From Hydra vulgaris (lineage: Eukaryota > Cnidaria > Hydrozoa > Anthoathecata > Hydridae), in contig NC_088922.1 of the NCBI RefSeq assembly GCF_038396675.1, forward strand, positions 64,471,501 to 64,535,500: a DNA stretch of 64,000 nucleotides. Reading direction: 5' to 3'. Position numbers and translations under genes: made by a program. This document shows positions 1 through 10,837 of this stretch, in pieces. A model generated the notes under the pieces. It was not told the origin of the DNA, searched no databases, and worked only from the letters and a program-made list of their open reading frames with translations. Each line of letters begins with the position of its first letter. Within the stretch, counting starts at the first letter, position 1.

Positions 1-716
1 TTTAAATTTCTTATTTTAATTTCATATTTTCTTATTTATATTTTCTTATTTTGGTTTTCTTATTTTAATTTATATTTTCGCATAACCCTATAACAAATTA
101 GGGTAAAGCGGGGCATATCGGGACAGTGGGGTATAGCGGGACAGTTATGTCTGAAGTCTTGTATCTCAGCTAAAAAAAATTTTTTTTTTTAAATTTTTTT
201 TTTGATAAAACATTTTAAATTATTGTGCTTTATTTTTTTTTTTTTGTTTTTTTATCTTTACAATGTTGTGATTCTATCCATATAACTGATACAAATTTAC
301 AATGTTTATAAAATATATAATGATAAGAGAAAAAATAAAATCTCACAACTTTATAGAATACAAAAAATATAACTGCAGGGTATCATTATTATTAAAAGAA
401 CGCGGGAAACTTGCAGAAGACCAGATGGTCTTGTCATCAAGAAACCGCTTGTACTAGTAATACTTTTTGTATTTTTGTTTTTACATGTTTCTAGTTTCAC
501 AAAATATAATGGTAGTTCCTTTTATATTGGATTCACATATAATAAAATGTAAGATAACAAATATTTTATAAATGCTAGATTTTGTACACATAAATATATG
601 GTTAGGCATAAATAAAGTTATTTTTGATTTAAATATTTTTTATATTAATATTTGTTATTGAAGTTTTTTGGGATTTTCGTTTCAACGTTAATTTTGGCTC
701 TAGTTTCAGTATTAGT

Positions 717-3454
717 TTAGTGTAAGTTCATATAATTGTTTATATTTAAAACGAACTTTTTTAGTAAGATTTTCAAACAATTTAGGTTATCTAATTTTGT
801 AATTATGGCATTTCCGGATATCAGTTTATTATAGAGATAGGGACCGCGATATGAAATTGTAAAACGCGATAGTTTTGTTTTTCTAAACGGTATATTAAAG
901 TTTCCTACTTCTCGAGTGTCATATCTATTTCTATTGCTTTTAAAGAAATCATTTGAGAAATGTGATGGGACAAACCCGAGTTTATATTTCAGCATAAACA
1001 ATAAGTTTTGATAAATGTTTATTCTATAGACGTTTAGTGCATTAAGGAGTTTTAACAAAGGTTCAGCATGAGTGAATTTGTCTTTTTTATAGACAATTCT
1101 AACGGCATGTTTTTGACGTCGATAAAGTGATTTCAAATTGGATTTATTGGTACTTGCTCATGCTATATTACCATATGTATAATAGGTCTGTATAAATGAG
1201 AAATAATGATGTTTTAGATTTTCTTGGGATAACATTGGTCTAGCTTTGTATAGCACGCCAATGTTTTTGATCGTTAATGTATATTAAGAACAATAAGGGA
1301 GCTAGAATGGAACCTTGGGGAACGCCACATTTAATCTTAAGCAATTTTGAACAGATATTTTCATCAGTATTAACGCATTGCTGTCTGTTTAGCAAAAAAA
1401 TTTTAAACCCGAGTAATGCAACATTTTTTACGCCATATTTTTCCAATTTTTTTAGCAGGTTAGCATGATCAACAGTATCGAATGCTTTCGATACATCTAT
1501 AAAGATTCCTAAAACAAATTCTTTATTAACAAATGAGTAGTTGATGCTATTTACAAGATCTACGATTGCATGTTCGGTTACATGTTGCTTTTGAAAGCCG
1601 AACTGTTTTGTATTTAAGATGCTGTTGTTTGTTATATATTGGTATAATTTATTATAAATTATTCGTTCGAGGAGTTTTGAGAATACAGGAAGAATTGAGA
1701 TTGGTCTATGATTGTTTAGTAAGTATGGTTCTCCAGTTTTATATATTGGTACAATTTTTGCAATTTTCAATTTCTCTGGAACGGTTCCTGTTGTAATTGA
1801 AGATTTAAATATTTCGAAGAGGGGTTTATTTATTATCGGAAAGATACTCATTACAATATTGCTACAAATTTCATCAATTCCTGGTGCTTTTTTGATTTTT
1901 AAAGAGTTTTTTTGCATTTTCGAGTTCTTCATAGCTTAATCCGTTGAACGTTAGTTCGCTATTTAGATCAGTAAAATAATTTTCAAAGGAGTTATTTGCG
2001 GTTTGAATTTTAGACGCCATGTTAGGGTCAATATTTGCGAAGAAATTGTTGAATTGTTCGGCAATAGAGTTCTTATCGTTGTGTTTTATTTCATTTATAA
2101 TAATTCTATCTGGTAAGCTGTTTGTTTTTATATACTTTTTTCCTATTATTTCTTTCATGATGTTCCATGTTTTTTTGGTATCTCCATTTGTTTTTTGAAG
2201 TAATTTAGAATAATAAACTTTTTTAGAATGTTTTCTGATTTTTTCGAAAAGATTTTTATATTGTTTATAAGTAGATAGGTTTTCTTCATTTCTGTTTTTC
2301 AAATATTTAACATATAGTCTTTGTTTAGTTTTTGAAGATTTTTTGATTCCGCTGGTGATCCATGGACAGCTCAAATGTTTTGCTTTTATTTCTTTTTCTT
2401 TGATTGGAAAATGATTATTATAGTGTTTTAGAAAAATATCTGTAAAAGTATTATATGCAGAGTTTGTGTTCCCAAGGTTACATTCTTGATACACTTTAAC
2501 CCAATCTACTGCCGATAGTGCGTCTTTAAAACATTTAATAGAATTTTTATTTATTTTTCTTTTATAAATTTTTTTTTTCGAGTTATTATTTATTTTTGTA
2601 TCATATTTTATTGTAAAGTAAATTGGAAAATGATCTGTTATATCAATTTTTATTATTCCTGCTTTTAAGGAGGTATCTAGAAATGAGTTTGTTAGTATGT
2701 TATCTATAGCAGAAATAGTATTCGAGGTTACCCGTGTGGGTTTATTAATAATTGGTAAAATACAATGTTGAAACATGTTATCAAAAAATAATTTAGTGAT
2801 CGGACACTCTTTGTATTTTAAACAATCTATGTTTAAGTCCCCGATACAGAACAACTTTTTTTGCTCTTTATTGATTTTAAGAAAAATTTCTTTTAGATAA
2901 TTAGAACATTTTTTAATATTACCTTCAGGTGGCCTATAACAGGTAGAGACTATAATATTTTTAAATTTGGAGTTGATGATCTCTATTGTAAAGACCTCAC
3001 TATCGGGGTTAGAAATGGAGTGATCTTTTCTCACTTTTATCACTTGATCATTCCGAACATTAGTTGCAATCCCTCCTCCTTTTTTGTATGCTTTCCTTTC
3101 AGAAGATAATAATTTATAATTTGGAATTTGAAAGTTAGAGTTATTTTGGATTGATTCACCAGAACACCATGTTTCTGTTAGGCAAATCATACTGAATGAA
3201 TAATTGCAATCAATTAGGAAATGTTTAAGTTTGTCAAAATTTTTATTTATGCTTCTTATATTTATGTGAATTACCGTAAAATTACTTTTATAAGCTTCAA
3301 GTTCAGTTTTGAAAGTTTCTGTTTCAAAATAACGAGAGTTAAAATTGTACTTTTGAAAAATTTGCGTATCAGCGTCATTGAGTATATTATTCGCGGTTTC
3401 AAAGACATTAAAGCGCATCGTTTCAAAATCTATTGTTTTATTTTTTATTGCCAT
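717..3454 (-). pseudogene. retrotransposon ORF2: APE endonuclease + reverse transcriptase, broken
   Basis: The first 526 residues (3454 to 1874) hold an APE-type endonuclease: HINIRSINKN, LTETWCS, GDLNID and ITDHFPI are the usual blocks. A frameshift near 1885 moves the frame to 1932-1240, which holds RT blocks APGIDEI, RPISILPVFSKLLERI, FIDVSKAFDTVDH and GVPQGSILAPLLFLIYIND. The protein then jumps near 1265 straight to the C-terminal region (KNIGVLYKARP-like, then the open frame 1136-717 with RRQKHAVRIVYKKDKFTHAEPLL). The stretch that should hold the F/YADD catalytic box is missing. The C-terminal part aligns by eye with the CR1-like copy at 28.2-28.9 kb. Confidence 0.75.
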
Positions 3455-3511
3455 TATTTTAGAATGTAAAATTTAGAACGCGTTTACTCAGTAAAACAAA
3501 AGTGTGTTGCG

Positions 3512-4234
3512 CTATTTTTTTAAATATCGTGTAAATATTTTATCGTATTTTAAAATGGCGTATTTACCTTCGCTTCTTAGTTTTTTAACTTCTTCCCAGA
3601 GCTTTCTTCGATGATATATTGTTTCTTGAGCGAAGTCTTCATTTATGTATAGGTCAGTTCCTTTAAGATACTTTACAGCATTGAGAATTTTGTTTTTGTC
3701 TTGGAAGTTTAAAAGTTTTATAACTAATGTTCTTGGTTTGTTGTCTTCAAATTGTCCGATACGATGAGCTCGTTCAACCACTACTTCGCTTTGTATTTTC
3801 AGTTTTGTTTTGAAAATTTCTTTAACAGCTTTTTCGATGGATTTTTTATATAATGAATTGATTTCTTTGTCGTAGTATTTCTTTATTTGTGATATTTTTT
3901 CCGAGATGTTATTTTCTTGAAAATTTAGGCTGTCTTTAATGTCACGTAGGTCTTTTTCTATATTTGATATTTTACATTTGTTGTTAATAATGTCATTCTC
4001 TAGCATGTCTAATCTATCTGTGATAATTTTGAGATTTGCACTGATAATTGAGGTAAATGATTTTTCCTGGTCTTTAAATAAGCGTTCCGTTTCTTTGAGA
4101 ATACTTTTTTTATGTTCTTCAAGCTTACTAGAAATCATTTTTTCGATGTTTTTCATCGTAATATCCATTTTTTTATGTAAAAACTTTTCGCTATTAAATA
4201 ACACGTCTTTCTTCCGCAAAAGCCAGAGTGCCAA
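3512..4234 (-). CDS. retrotransposon ORF1 protein (L1 ORF1p-like, coiled coil + RNA-binding domain)
   Basis: Open frame of 240 residues at the 5' end of the element. Residues of about 20-135 are rich in K, E, I and L in heptad-like spacing (coiled coil). The C-terminal half contains VERAHRIG followed by PRTLVIKLLNFQDKNKIL and a later YINEDF, which resembles the RRM-like and C-terminal domains of L1-type ORF1 proteins (Transposase_22). Such proteins bind element RNA as trimers. The frame is intact, unlike ORF2. It ends about 57 bases before the ORF2 start. Family assignment is by motif memory only. Confidence 0.65.
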   Translation of the reverse strand: MALWLLRKKDVLFNSEKFLHKKMDITMKNIEKMISSKLEEHKKSILKETERLFKDQEKSFTSIISANLKIITDRLDMLENDIINNKCKISNIEKDLRDIKDSLNFQENNISEKISQIKKYYDKEINSLYKKSIEKAVKEIFKTKLKIQSEVVVERAHRIGQFEDNKPRTLVIKLLNFQDKNKILNAVKYLKGTDLYINEDFAQETIYHRRKLWEEVKKLRSEGKYAILKYDKIFTRYLKK

Positions 4235-4809
4235 AAAAAGTTTATTATTGTAAAAAAAAAATTATTTTAGAAAAACAAAATTTGCGTATTTTTAAAAAAA
4301 TTTTTATAAAAATTTTAAAAAAATTTTTAAATTTTTTTTTTAAATTTTAAAATTTAAAAAAAAATTTATTATTGTAAAAAAAATTATTTTAGAAAAACAA
4401 AATATGCGTATTTTTTTAAGCAATACAACGACAAAAGACTATTGCGAATTTGCTTTATTTATAAAAAGTTTATATTTTTCAAACATTATTTTTTATCCTC
4501 TTTTAGAATCTGGTTTTAAAAAGATATTTGGAATTGAACTTTTTGAATAGTATTAATTTTAGTAAAATGACTTTTGTGGGGCATATCGGGACAACAAGTT
4601 ATTTATATAATTGAATATATTACTACCGTTTGGTGAGGCTGATTACAGTTTAATGACTTTGTTTTAAATCAAAAATATTATTTTTCTCATTTAAAACAAC
4701 AATTTTTTAATTTTTAATAAAGTCAAAAAAATTCTTATTTTTATAACTGAACTTTGATTGTTAATAGTTATTAATGTAAACAAAGAAGGTAAGAAATGAT
4801 TTAAGAAAA

Positions 4810-4983
4810 ATCAATCATCCAAAATGGGATGAAGTGCAGTTTTAGCTGCGAGTGGAAAAAAACTTAAATCTAGAAAAACTGCTGAAACATATGGCATATT
4901 TAAGTTTTCTCTACATTGGCATATTGCTAATAAGCCAGCTAATCAAAAATGTTGTCAAATAGTTTCAGGATATTTTTTGTGTG
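4810..4983 (+). pseudogene. pogo-type transposase N-terminal HTH fragment
   Basis: A short + strand frame reads AVLAASGKKLKSRKTAETYG then IFKFSLHWHIANKPANQ. This is the pipsqueak-type helix-turn-helix that opens many pogo-family transposases (usual form: R-K-A-A-E-x-Y-G-I-P-x-S-T-L). No start codon and no DDE domain follow in frame. It lies inside the pogo-like terminal repeats and on their outer layer, not in the retrotransposon. Confidence 0.5.
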
Positions 4984-5648
4984 ATTTATAAAATTTTTTT
5001 GTTTAATTTCAAATTTAGTAGTAGTAACCAATATAATAATGTATAGGTTAGAGTAGAACGGAGGTATTTTATAATAAAACACACACATACAAAATTATTT
5101 TAGATGTTATTTCTTTTTTGTGGTGTATGGGTGTAAGGGCGTGTAGTTTCTATGGGTATGTTAGTTTTTTGAGAGTTTAATGTCTGAACATATTTAGACG
5201 ATAGATAGCCTTCATTTTTAATTATTTTTAAAGCTTTACATGAAAAGATAACTCCTGCTTTTAAACTGTCCCGTTTAGCCCTACTCACTTGTAAAATGTA
5301 AAAGTTTTGCTCGTCTAGAGTTTTGTTACTTTGGTTGTCGTAACTTATTTAAAATCTTTTTTGTTTTTTCATTTTCTTATACCAATGATATTTAGGAAAC
5401 TTATAAAAATGAGTGTTAACGATGATTAGTTTATCTGCAACTAACATTTGTTTCTTAAATGTCACTACATGCCCCGCTCAACCCTTAAAGTCTGAAATAA
5501 GAAAAATATAAAATATAGCGAAAAAAAATTATATTTAATTCATGAATAAAATGAACAATATAAATAACTAATCAAGTAATTTACTTATTAAATAAACTCA
5601 TTCTTTGCCAACGCGTTAGGTAATAGACGAGAAGTGCTATCATAATAA

Positions 5649-5867
5649 TTAATAAAATTCCATTGCCGCCTGTTTATTAAATCTCAAACTCTGTTTTTTA
5701 TTTGTCCAGGATTTTGAGCTAATGTTTTTATAGCTGCTTTTTAAAACACCGAAAAGTTCTTCAATGGGAAGTTTATGGGAACAAGGTGGGAGAAATTTAT
5801 ACAAAATGTTGTTCTCACTTAATATTTTCAAAAAATCAGATCGATAATGAAACCGACAATTATCCAT
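5649..5867 (-). pseudogene. Tc1/IS630-type transposase C-terminal fragment
   Basis: The 72-residue frame starts MDNCRFHYRSDFLKIL and continues ILYKFLPPCSHKLPIEELFG. This matches the second aspartate block (D-N-x-x-x-H) and the L-P-P-x-S-x-x-L-x-P-I-E-x-x-F-x-x-L-K block with the catalytic acidic residue of IS630/Tc1 family DDE enzymes. The upstream half with the first aspartate was not found toward 5.9-6.5 kb. It lies outside the right end of the pogo-like element. Fragment only. Confidence 0.55.
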
Positions 5868-5936
5868 TATTAAAATACAATCTCGATTTTAAATAAAATA
5901 TGGCAATTGTGTTCTGTTTATAAAATCAATGGAACG

Positions 5937-6012
5937 ATTGAAATGGCTGCCAACAAGCTTATATTTTTTTCGCTTACAGCGAACAAGATATAAGCTTGGC
6001 AGCCATTTCAAT
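5937..6012. repeat. short-spacer inverted repeat
   Basis: Two arms containing GAAATGGCTGCCAA and its reverse complement flank a spacer of about 20 bases that includes CGCTTACAGCG. Arms match over about 24 bases with one 3-base interruption. No coding content. Confidence 0.85.
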
Positions 6013-7554
6013 TACTTCATAGAAACATATTGTAGCTTCGAAACTTGGTTACTATAAATCTATGGTTAGTTGATATCGCTTGCAAAAACGCTGAGGTGTG
6101 GTAAAAAAAACTTGGTAATCAGAAAGTTTTCTGTTTAACCATGAAGAACTTGTGAGAAAAATGTTTTAAATTTAAAAGATCCTTAAAATAAATAAAACAG
6201 AAGATCATGATAACATTAACATTTTGACATAATTTACATTAAAAGTTGAATAATAAAGACTCTATTAATTTGTTTATAAAATACCAAACAATTTTTTGAA
6301 CACCATAAAACTTATATTTGTGTTTTATTTATTTGTCTTTTATTTTATTTTTTTGAAAATCGATAATTATTTCGAAAAGTCTTTTTTAATTTTTCTTATT
6401 TGTAATGCACAATGAAAGCAAGGCAAAACGATTGCAATCGATTTCTTAACCATTGCAAACTAGTGCAAAAAATATACTACACAGTTACTTTTACTTTCAT
6501 AGTCGAAAATTTAAACCTCTAAATTGATTGCTTGTGTTGTTTTTTTAAGTAAAATGCCTTCCAAAAATTTTTATTTTCCAGTTTTATCAGGTTTCCTAGT
6601 TTATTATAATTGTTAAAAAGATCACTTTGGTTATATTTGTGATAAGATGGGTGCGATTTTGTGACATGAAATACTTTGAGGAAGTGTATAAATGATGACT
6701 TTATCAAAACTTTGACTACCTCCAAAGAAAGTGAAACTTGTGCGATATCACTAAAAACGTCCCCTATTTTGAGTTAATGTTACCAAGCATGAGATATAAA
6801 CTCAGACGTCTTTTTATAAAATGTTTCAAAAGCTCTGAGCTGCAAGTAATGTCCCAGCCCGTTTTATTTGGCATCGAAAATTTTCAACATTTTTTCTAAA
6901 CCCTCTGTAATTATCAAATTTTTTTTTTGCTAAATATAAAGTTATTTTAACATTAACAAAAATTTTAACAAAAAATAATTTAAGTCTTAAACTTGAAAAA
7001 AGTATTAAGGATTTTTGGTACTAGGTAAACTGACAAGAACGTTTATTCTACACAAAGTTTTATTCACCAAAGAATTTTACATTTTAACTTAAATCCACCA
7101 CCACTACTATTCTAATAAATTACGAGGTAGGGTTGCGGGGGTGTATTTAAAAAGCGTACGTACTATATAGGAAGGAAGGGGCAGAACACAGTGTATTGCT
7201 TTATACAAGATAAGTGGACAAAAGTTAGTTCAAGATATCTACTAAATAATGGTGTTTTTACAATTACAGTCCCGGATTTTAACAACTTAAGGTGTTAATT
7301 ATGAAAATTATAAGTTTTTCTGTTTATTCAACCATATCAGTCCACAATTTTGCGTAATTTAATTTTTTAAATCATGAACAACCCCCTCCCCCTACCACCA
7401 CCATCTTCAAATTGTTCAAACTATATATAGTCATAAGTTTTAAACGCTAAAAATTTTCTGAATTCAAAATTTATAGATGAATACAAACTAAGTTGAGAAA
7501 ATTAAAAACTAACTATTTTTTTAACTTGTCGCTCTCACGTTTGGGGGACGGGAA
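6013..7554. other. gene-poor AT-rich stretch
   Basis: No convincing coding region, RNA gene or transposon end was seen. The open frame at 6519-6725 (minus) has no recognisable motif and looks like chance. C-rich patches such as CCCCCTCCCCCTACCACC near 7383-7400 occur without clear function. Confidence 0.5.
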
Positions 7555-8020
7555 TCACAATAGTGAAATATAAATAAAAACGTTGCAACTTACCTAACGT
7601 CAAAACAAAGCTGCATTATTGAACATGATAAGTTATGACATAGGTTGTAACAGGGATTCAAAATTAATTAATTATCAATTCAAAAAATGATTTCATGAGG
7701 TAAGGTTGTAGGGGTGTATTTAAGTATAAAAATTGGTGATATAACACTTTACTCCAACTTAAAAAAGTGTAAATAAAGTACCTGTTTGAAGTCTAAATAA
7801 GTGTAATTGTGTAAGTAAGTGTAATTGTGTAAAGAAGCGTAATTGTGTAAATAAGTAAAATGTAAAAGTGTAGATAAAAAAAATTGTAAATAAACCACCT
7901 TGAAAGCTATTTTCAAATGACTAAGGAAGATAATTTACCCAAGTAAAGTACTCATTGATTATATGTAATTGAAACTTTTACTAAATATAGCTTCTTTTAA
8001 AGAAATAAAAATAAGATTTT
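7555..8020. repeat. dispersed repeat, copy related to 10975-11280
   Basis: Blocks such as GTTGCAACTTACC, AACGTCAAAACA, TAACAGGGATTCAAAATT, ACTAAGGAAGATAATTTAC and AATATAGCTTCTTTTAAAG occur here and again in the same order at about 10998-11265. The second copy lies within the TIR element at 10838-12415, so this is probably a decayed piece of the same family. Within this copy, AAGTGTAAATTGTGTAA-like words are tandemly repeated at about 7795-7875. Confidence 0.6.
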
Positions 8021-8097
8021 TTTAAAAAATGTTGTTTTTTTCTTTAATTTGTTTATTTTACATTATCAGCTACAATATAGTTAGTATAAGACATGTA

Positions 8098-9283
8098 CCA
8101 GAAAAAATCTGCGCGTGTTCTGATGTGTTCTGCGCGTGTTCTGATGTGGTGTTTGCGGAAACCGTCCATCGTTATAAATAGCTAATTGTTATAAAATGTC
8201 ATTGTATTAGTGTTATTCAAAATTTAAACAACTCTGTAATTAAAATAATTAGTTTTAGTTTAAATGCCATCAAATCAAGATAAGAAGCGAGAAAAAGCTT
8301 TGCATTTTCTCGTTGAAAATCCTGGTGTATTAAACAAAACAATTTCTAAAGAGTTGCAGATTGCTTTGAGAACAGTGCATAGCGTTGTGAAACGATTTAA
8401 GGACACTTGTACAATCAAAAGAAAATCAGGAAGTGGAAGAAAAAAATATTTTGTTTGAGGAAATCTTGTAAAAAAAAATGAAATATACCTTAGACAGAAA
8501 ACCGGAGATTTCTGTTCAAACTTTAGCGAATAAATTTAAGACAAGTGCTTCCACTATACAAAGAGTGAAGAGAAATTGTGGCTATAAATCTTATAAAAAG
8601 AAAAAGTTCCTCTTTGTAAAAAAAAGCAAGAAAATCTCGCAATTCGATGTTCAAAGCCGTTTTATAAAAAATTATGTGCCAAATAATCTTGTTTGATTAT
8701 TGACGGTGAAATTCGTTAGTTTGTCAAGCAATTTGGAATGTGGTGAAAGAAGCTCTTGTTTTGTGACTAAGGGAACAATTAACACCAAAATATACATAAA
8801 AGAATGCCTCAAGAAACGTCTTTTGCCGTTTTTAAGAACACACGGGTGACTCTTTATTTTGGCCTGATTTAGCATCATGTCACTACTCTGGGACAACTTT
8901 AAACTGGCTTAGAGAACATAAAGTAGATTTCGTTGAAAAACACTGCAATCCACCAAATTGTCCCAAACTACGTCCTATCAAAAGATATTGGGCTCTTATC
9001 AAAAGAAAACTAAGGTTCAAAGTAAAAGAAGCCAAAAACATTAAAGATTTCAAAAATAAATGGATTAAAGCTACCAAGAAAGTTCAGCCGACGACTGTGC
9101 AAAAGTTTATGTCGAGTGTAAAATGCAGAGTGCGTGTGTTCTCACGTACGAAACTTCACAAACTTTCTTAAGTGAAATTTAAAAATAATGATATATGTAC
9201 TTTCAAAATATATATAACATTCAATATCGAAATACAATAGTTAAATAAATATCCTTTAAAATATCCGCGCAGATTTTTTCTGG
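8098..9283 (+). mobile_element. Tc1/mariner-type transposon with clear ends
   Basis: The left end is CCAGAAAAAATCTGCGCG and the right end is its reverse complement, each flanked by TA, giving an element of 1186 bp, the usual length for the superfamily. The flanks also match in inverted orientation (AAGACATG just left of the TA; CATGTCTT just right), so the family terminal repeat may extend past the TA or the insertion site was palindromic. Just inside the left end, TGCGCGTGTTCTGATGTG is tandemly repeated. The transposase gene inside is broken. Confidence 0.85.
8264..9171 (+). pseudogene. Tc1/mariner-like transposase, degenerate
   Basis: The first frame (8264-8458) is an N-terminal helix-turn-helix: EKALHFLVENPGVLNKTISK then LQIALRTVHSVVKRFKDT, ending in a basic GSGRKK hook. 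A second frame (8478-8696) gives another HTH with KFKTSASTIQRV. Further downstream, in shifting frames, come FWPDLASCHYSGTTLNWL and then LRPIKRYWALIKRKLR, the second aspartate block and the last acidic block region of the DDE domain. Several frameshifts and stops interrupt it, so it cannot make an enzyme. It lies wholly between the terminal repeats of the 8098-9283 element. Confidence 0.75.
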
Positions 9284-9595
9284 TAACATGTCTTAGTTTG
9301 TAATTGTTTTATTTTACGTAAAATTTTTATTACGTAATTTATTAAGTGTTGAGATTAAGTATTAGATTAAGTATTTATTTAAGTGTTGAGATTAAGTATT
9401 TATTTATATATTTATTACATGATTAACTTTCTCAATACTAAAATTCCCTAAAGCATAAAAATGTTTAAAAAATAATCTAATAAAAAACTAATCAAGAAAA
9501 CAAATCGCAGAACAAAATATTTCTTGTCCACCTATCTTATCGTACACGATGCACTCACTGTACTCATGGCAACAGGGGAGAAAAGTACTGCACCC

Positions 9596-9859
9596 AGCAA
9601 ACATTTTTTTTTTGTGGATTTGCTGTGGACCTATATAGGCATTTTTAAGCGGTTTATTAAAGTTTTGCTCATCGGTTACTAAGTGGGCCATAAATGGCCA
9701 GCCGATAACTTTCGGGTGTGTTAATAGTGGTTAGTCATCGGCTAATCACATTTAGCCGCAGTCACTAATGGTCCACTAAGTAACCGATGAGCATAACTAC
9801 AGTAGTCCGCTCAAAATGCCTATATAGGTCCACTGAAATTCCGCTATAAAATGTTTGCT
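9596..9859. mobile_element. fold-back MITE with long inverted repeats
   Basis: Ends AGCAAACAT and ATGTTTGCT bound two arms of about 100 bp that match each other in inverted orientation. Shared words include TGGACCTATATAGGCATTTT, GCTCATCGGTTACT and TAGTGG. The central part also pairs (AGCCGAT, ATCGGCTAA). No coding frame runs through it. The transposon superfamily is unknown; target duplications are not obvious. Confidence 0.75.
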
Positions 9860-9947
9860 CGGTACGCCAAGAAACGCAGTAAGCATGGCAAGAGGGGGTC
9901 AAATTTCTAAACTTTTGGCCTATGTACGTTATAGACGACCTTAAATG

Positions 9948-10361
9948 TCAGTCGAGAACCAGGAAGTAAAACGTCCATTTTTTGTGTTTCCGAAAAAATT
10001 GAGGTTTAGATTTTAGTATGAAAAGGGTCGAAAGTTCTTCTACTTTTAAACTTTCTAATGAAATATTTTCTAAAGTTCTATTAATTTTGCTTTTAGATTT
10101 AGTCGACACATGCCCCACTGGTTGATGAACATTTATTGATAGAAAATATAAAAAACACATAATGTGGACTTTAACTGAGAACCAAGAGGCTCTATGTCTA
10201 TACAGCACCTCTTGGTTCTTAGCTGAGGATAAGTCAATAAAAAAGTTTTTTGTTGTAAACTTGCGTGATTTATGAAGATCAAATAGTGAGCTGCGTAAAT
10301 GCCGGGAAATGCGATTAAATGTGGAGTCATTTGTGTTAGACTTTAAATTCATTTTTATCAC
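9948..10361 (-). other. 137-residue open frame, unrecognised
   Basis: The frame runs MIKMNLKSNTNDSTFNRISR and onward, is basic and serine-rich, and contains no motif I recognise. Part of it overlaps an imperfect inverted repeat (GAACCAAGAGG at about 10179 and CCTCTTGGTTC at about 10208). Chance frame or a fragment of an unknown mobile element are both possible; I do not propose a function. Confidence 0.2.
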
Positions 10362-10837
10362 GATATATTTTAATAGTATATTTTAGGCGATATATTTTAA
10401 ACATTGAGTTTATTTTAGTGGAAAAAACAAGCAAACTACAACCATTAATAAAAAAAAATTAAAACAAAATAATAGGTTATGGCGAGGTATTTGTGCATTA
10501 AATTTTTTTTATTTGATTCAAGATGTTTTAGACAACATCAGTCACTATAATTTGAGATATATTTATATACAGTTAATACTGTTAATAACTGAAGTATATA
10601 TAAAGCAGAAGTTCATTTTGTTGCAACATGGAAAGTAAGTATTGGTTTATACGTTGTTATTTAAAAAAAAATTTAATTTAAACATATATTTAACTTAAAT
10701 ATATATTTTAAGTCATGTTTATAATTAATAATATAATAAGTATTTATTAATACACGAGTTTATATAAGTATTTATATTAATTATGCACTTTTATGTAAGT
10801 TATATATAAATATTAAAATAAATTCAAAAATTTATTT

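Larger units (their letters stand above)
170..4255 (-). mobile_element. CR1/L2-like non-LTR retrotransposon
   Basis: Minus-strand element with the standard two-gene order: a coiled-coil ORF1 (3512-4234), then ORF2 with an endonuclease followed by a reverse transcriptase (3454 down to 717). The 3' side lies at the left, where T-rich runs near 172-255 on the plus strand would be its A-rich tail. Boundaries are approximate. A segment of about 50 bases next to the 5' end (4238-4288) is repeated at 4363-4412, perhaps a duplicated 5' untranslated segment. The copy is non-functional because ORF2 has a frameshift near 1885 and lacks the catalytic RT box. Confidence 0.75.
99..5488. mobile_element. pogo-like DNA transposon (outer element), decayed and interrupted
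   Basis: Left end reads GGGTAAAGCGGGGCATATCG after a TTA. The right end, read on the minus strand, begins GGGTTGAGCGGGGCATGTAG and is also flanked by TTA, so these are imperfect terminal inverted repeats with a TA-type target site. A second internal pair of GGGACAG-type repeats lies near 135-150 and 5267-5290, and another copy of the GGGGCATATCGGGACA motif is at 4577. Between them at about 4810-4980 is a pipsqueak-like helix-turn-helix remnant of a pogo transposase. A CR1-like retrotransposon fills most of the left part. The DDE domain was not found, so this is a dead or non-autonomous copy. The family call rests on the HTH and the TA target. Confidence 0.5.
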
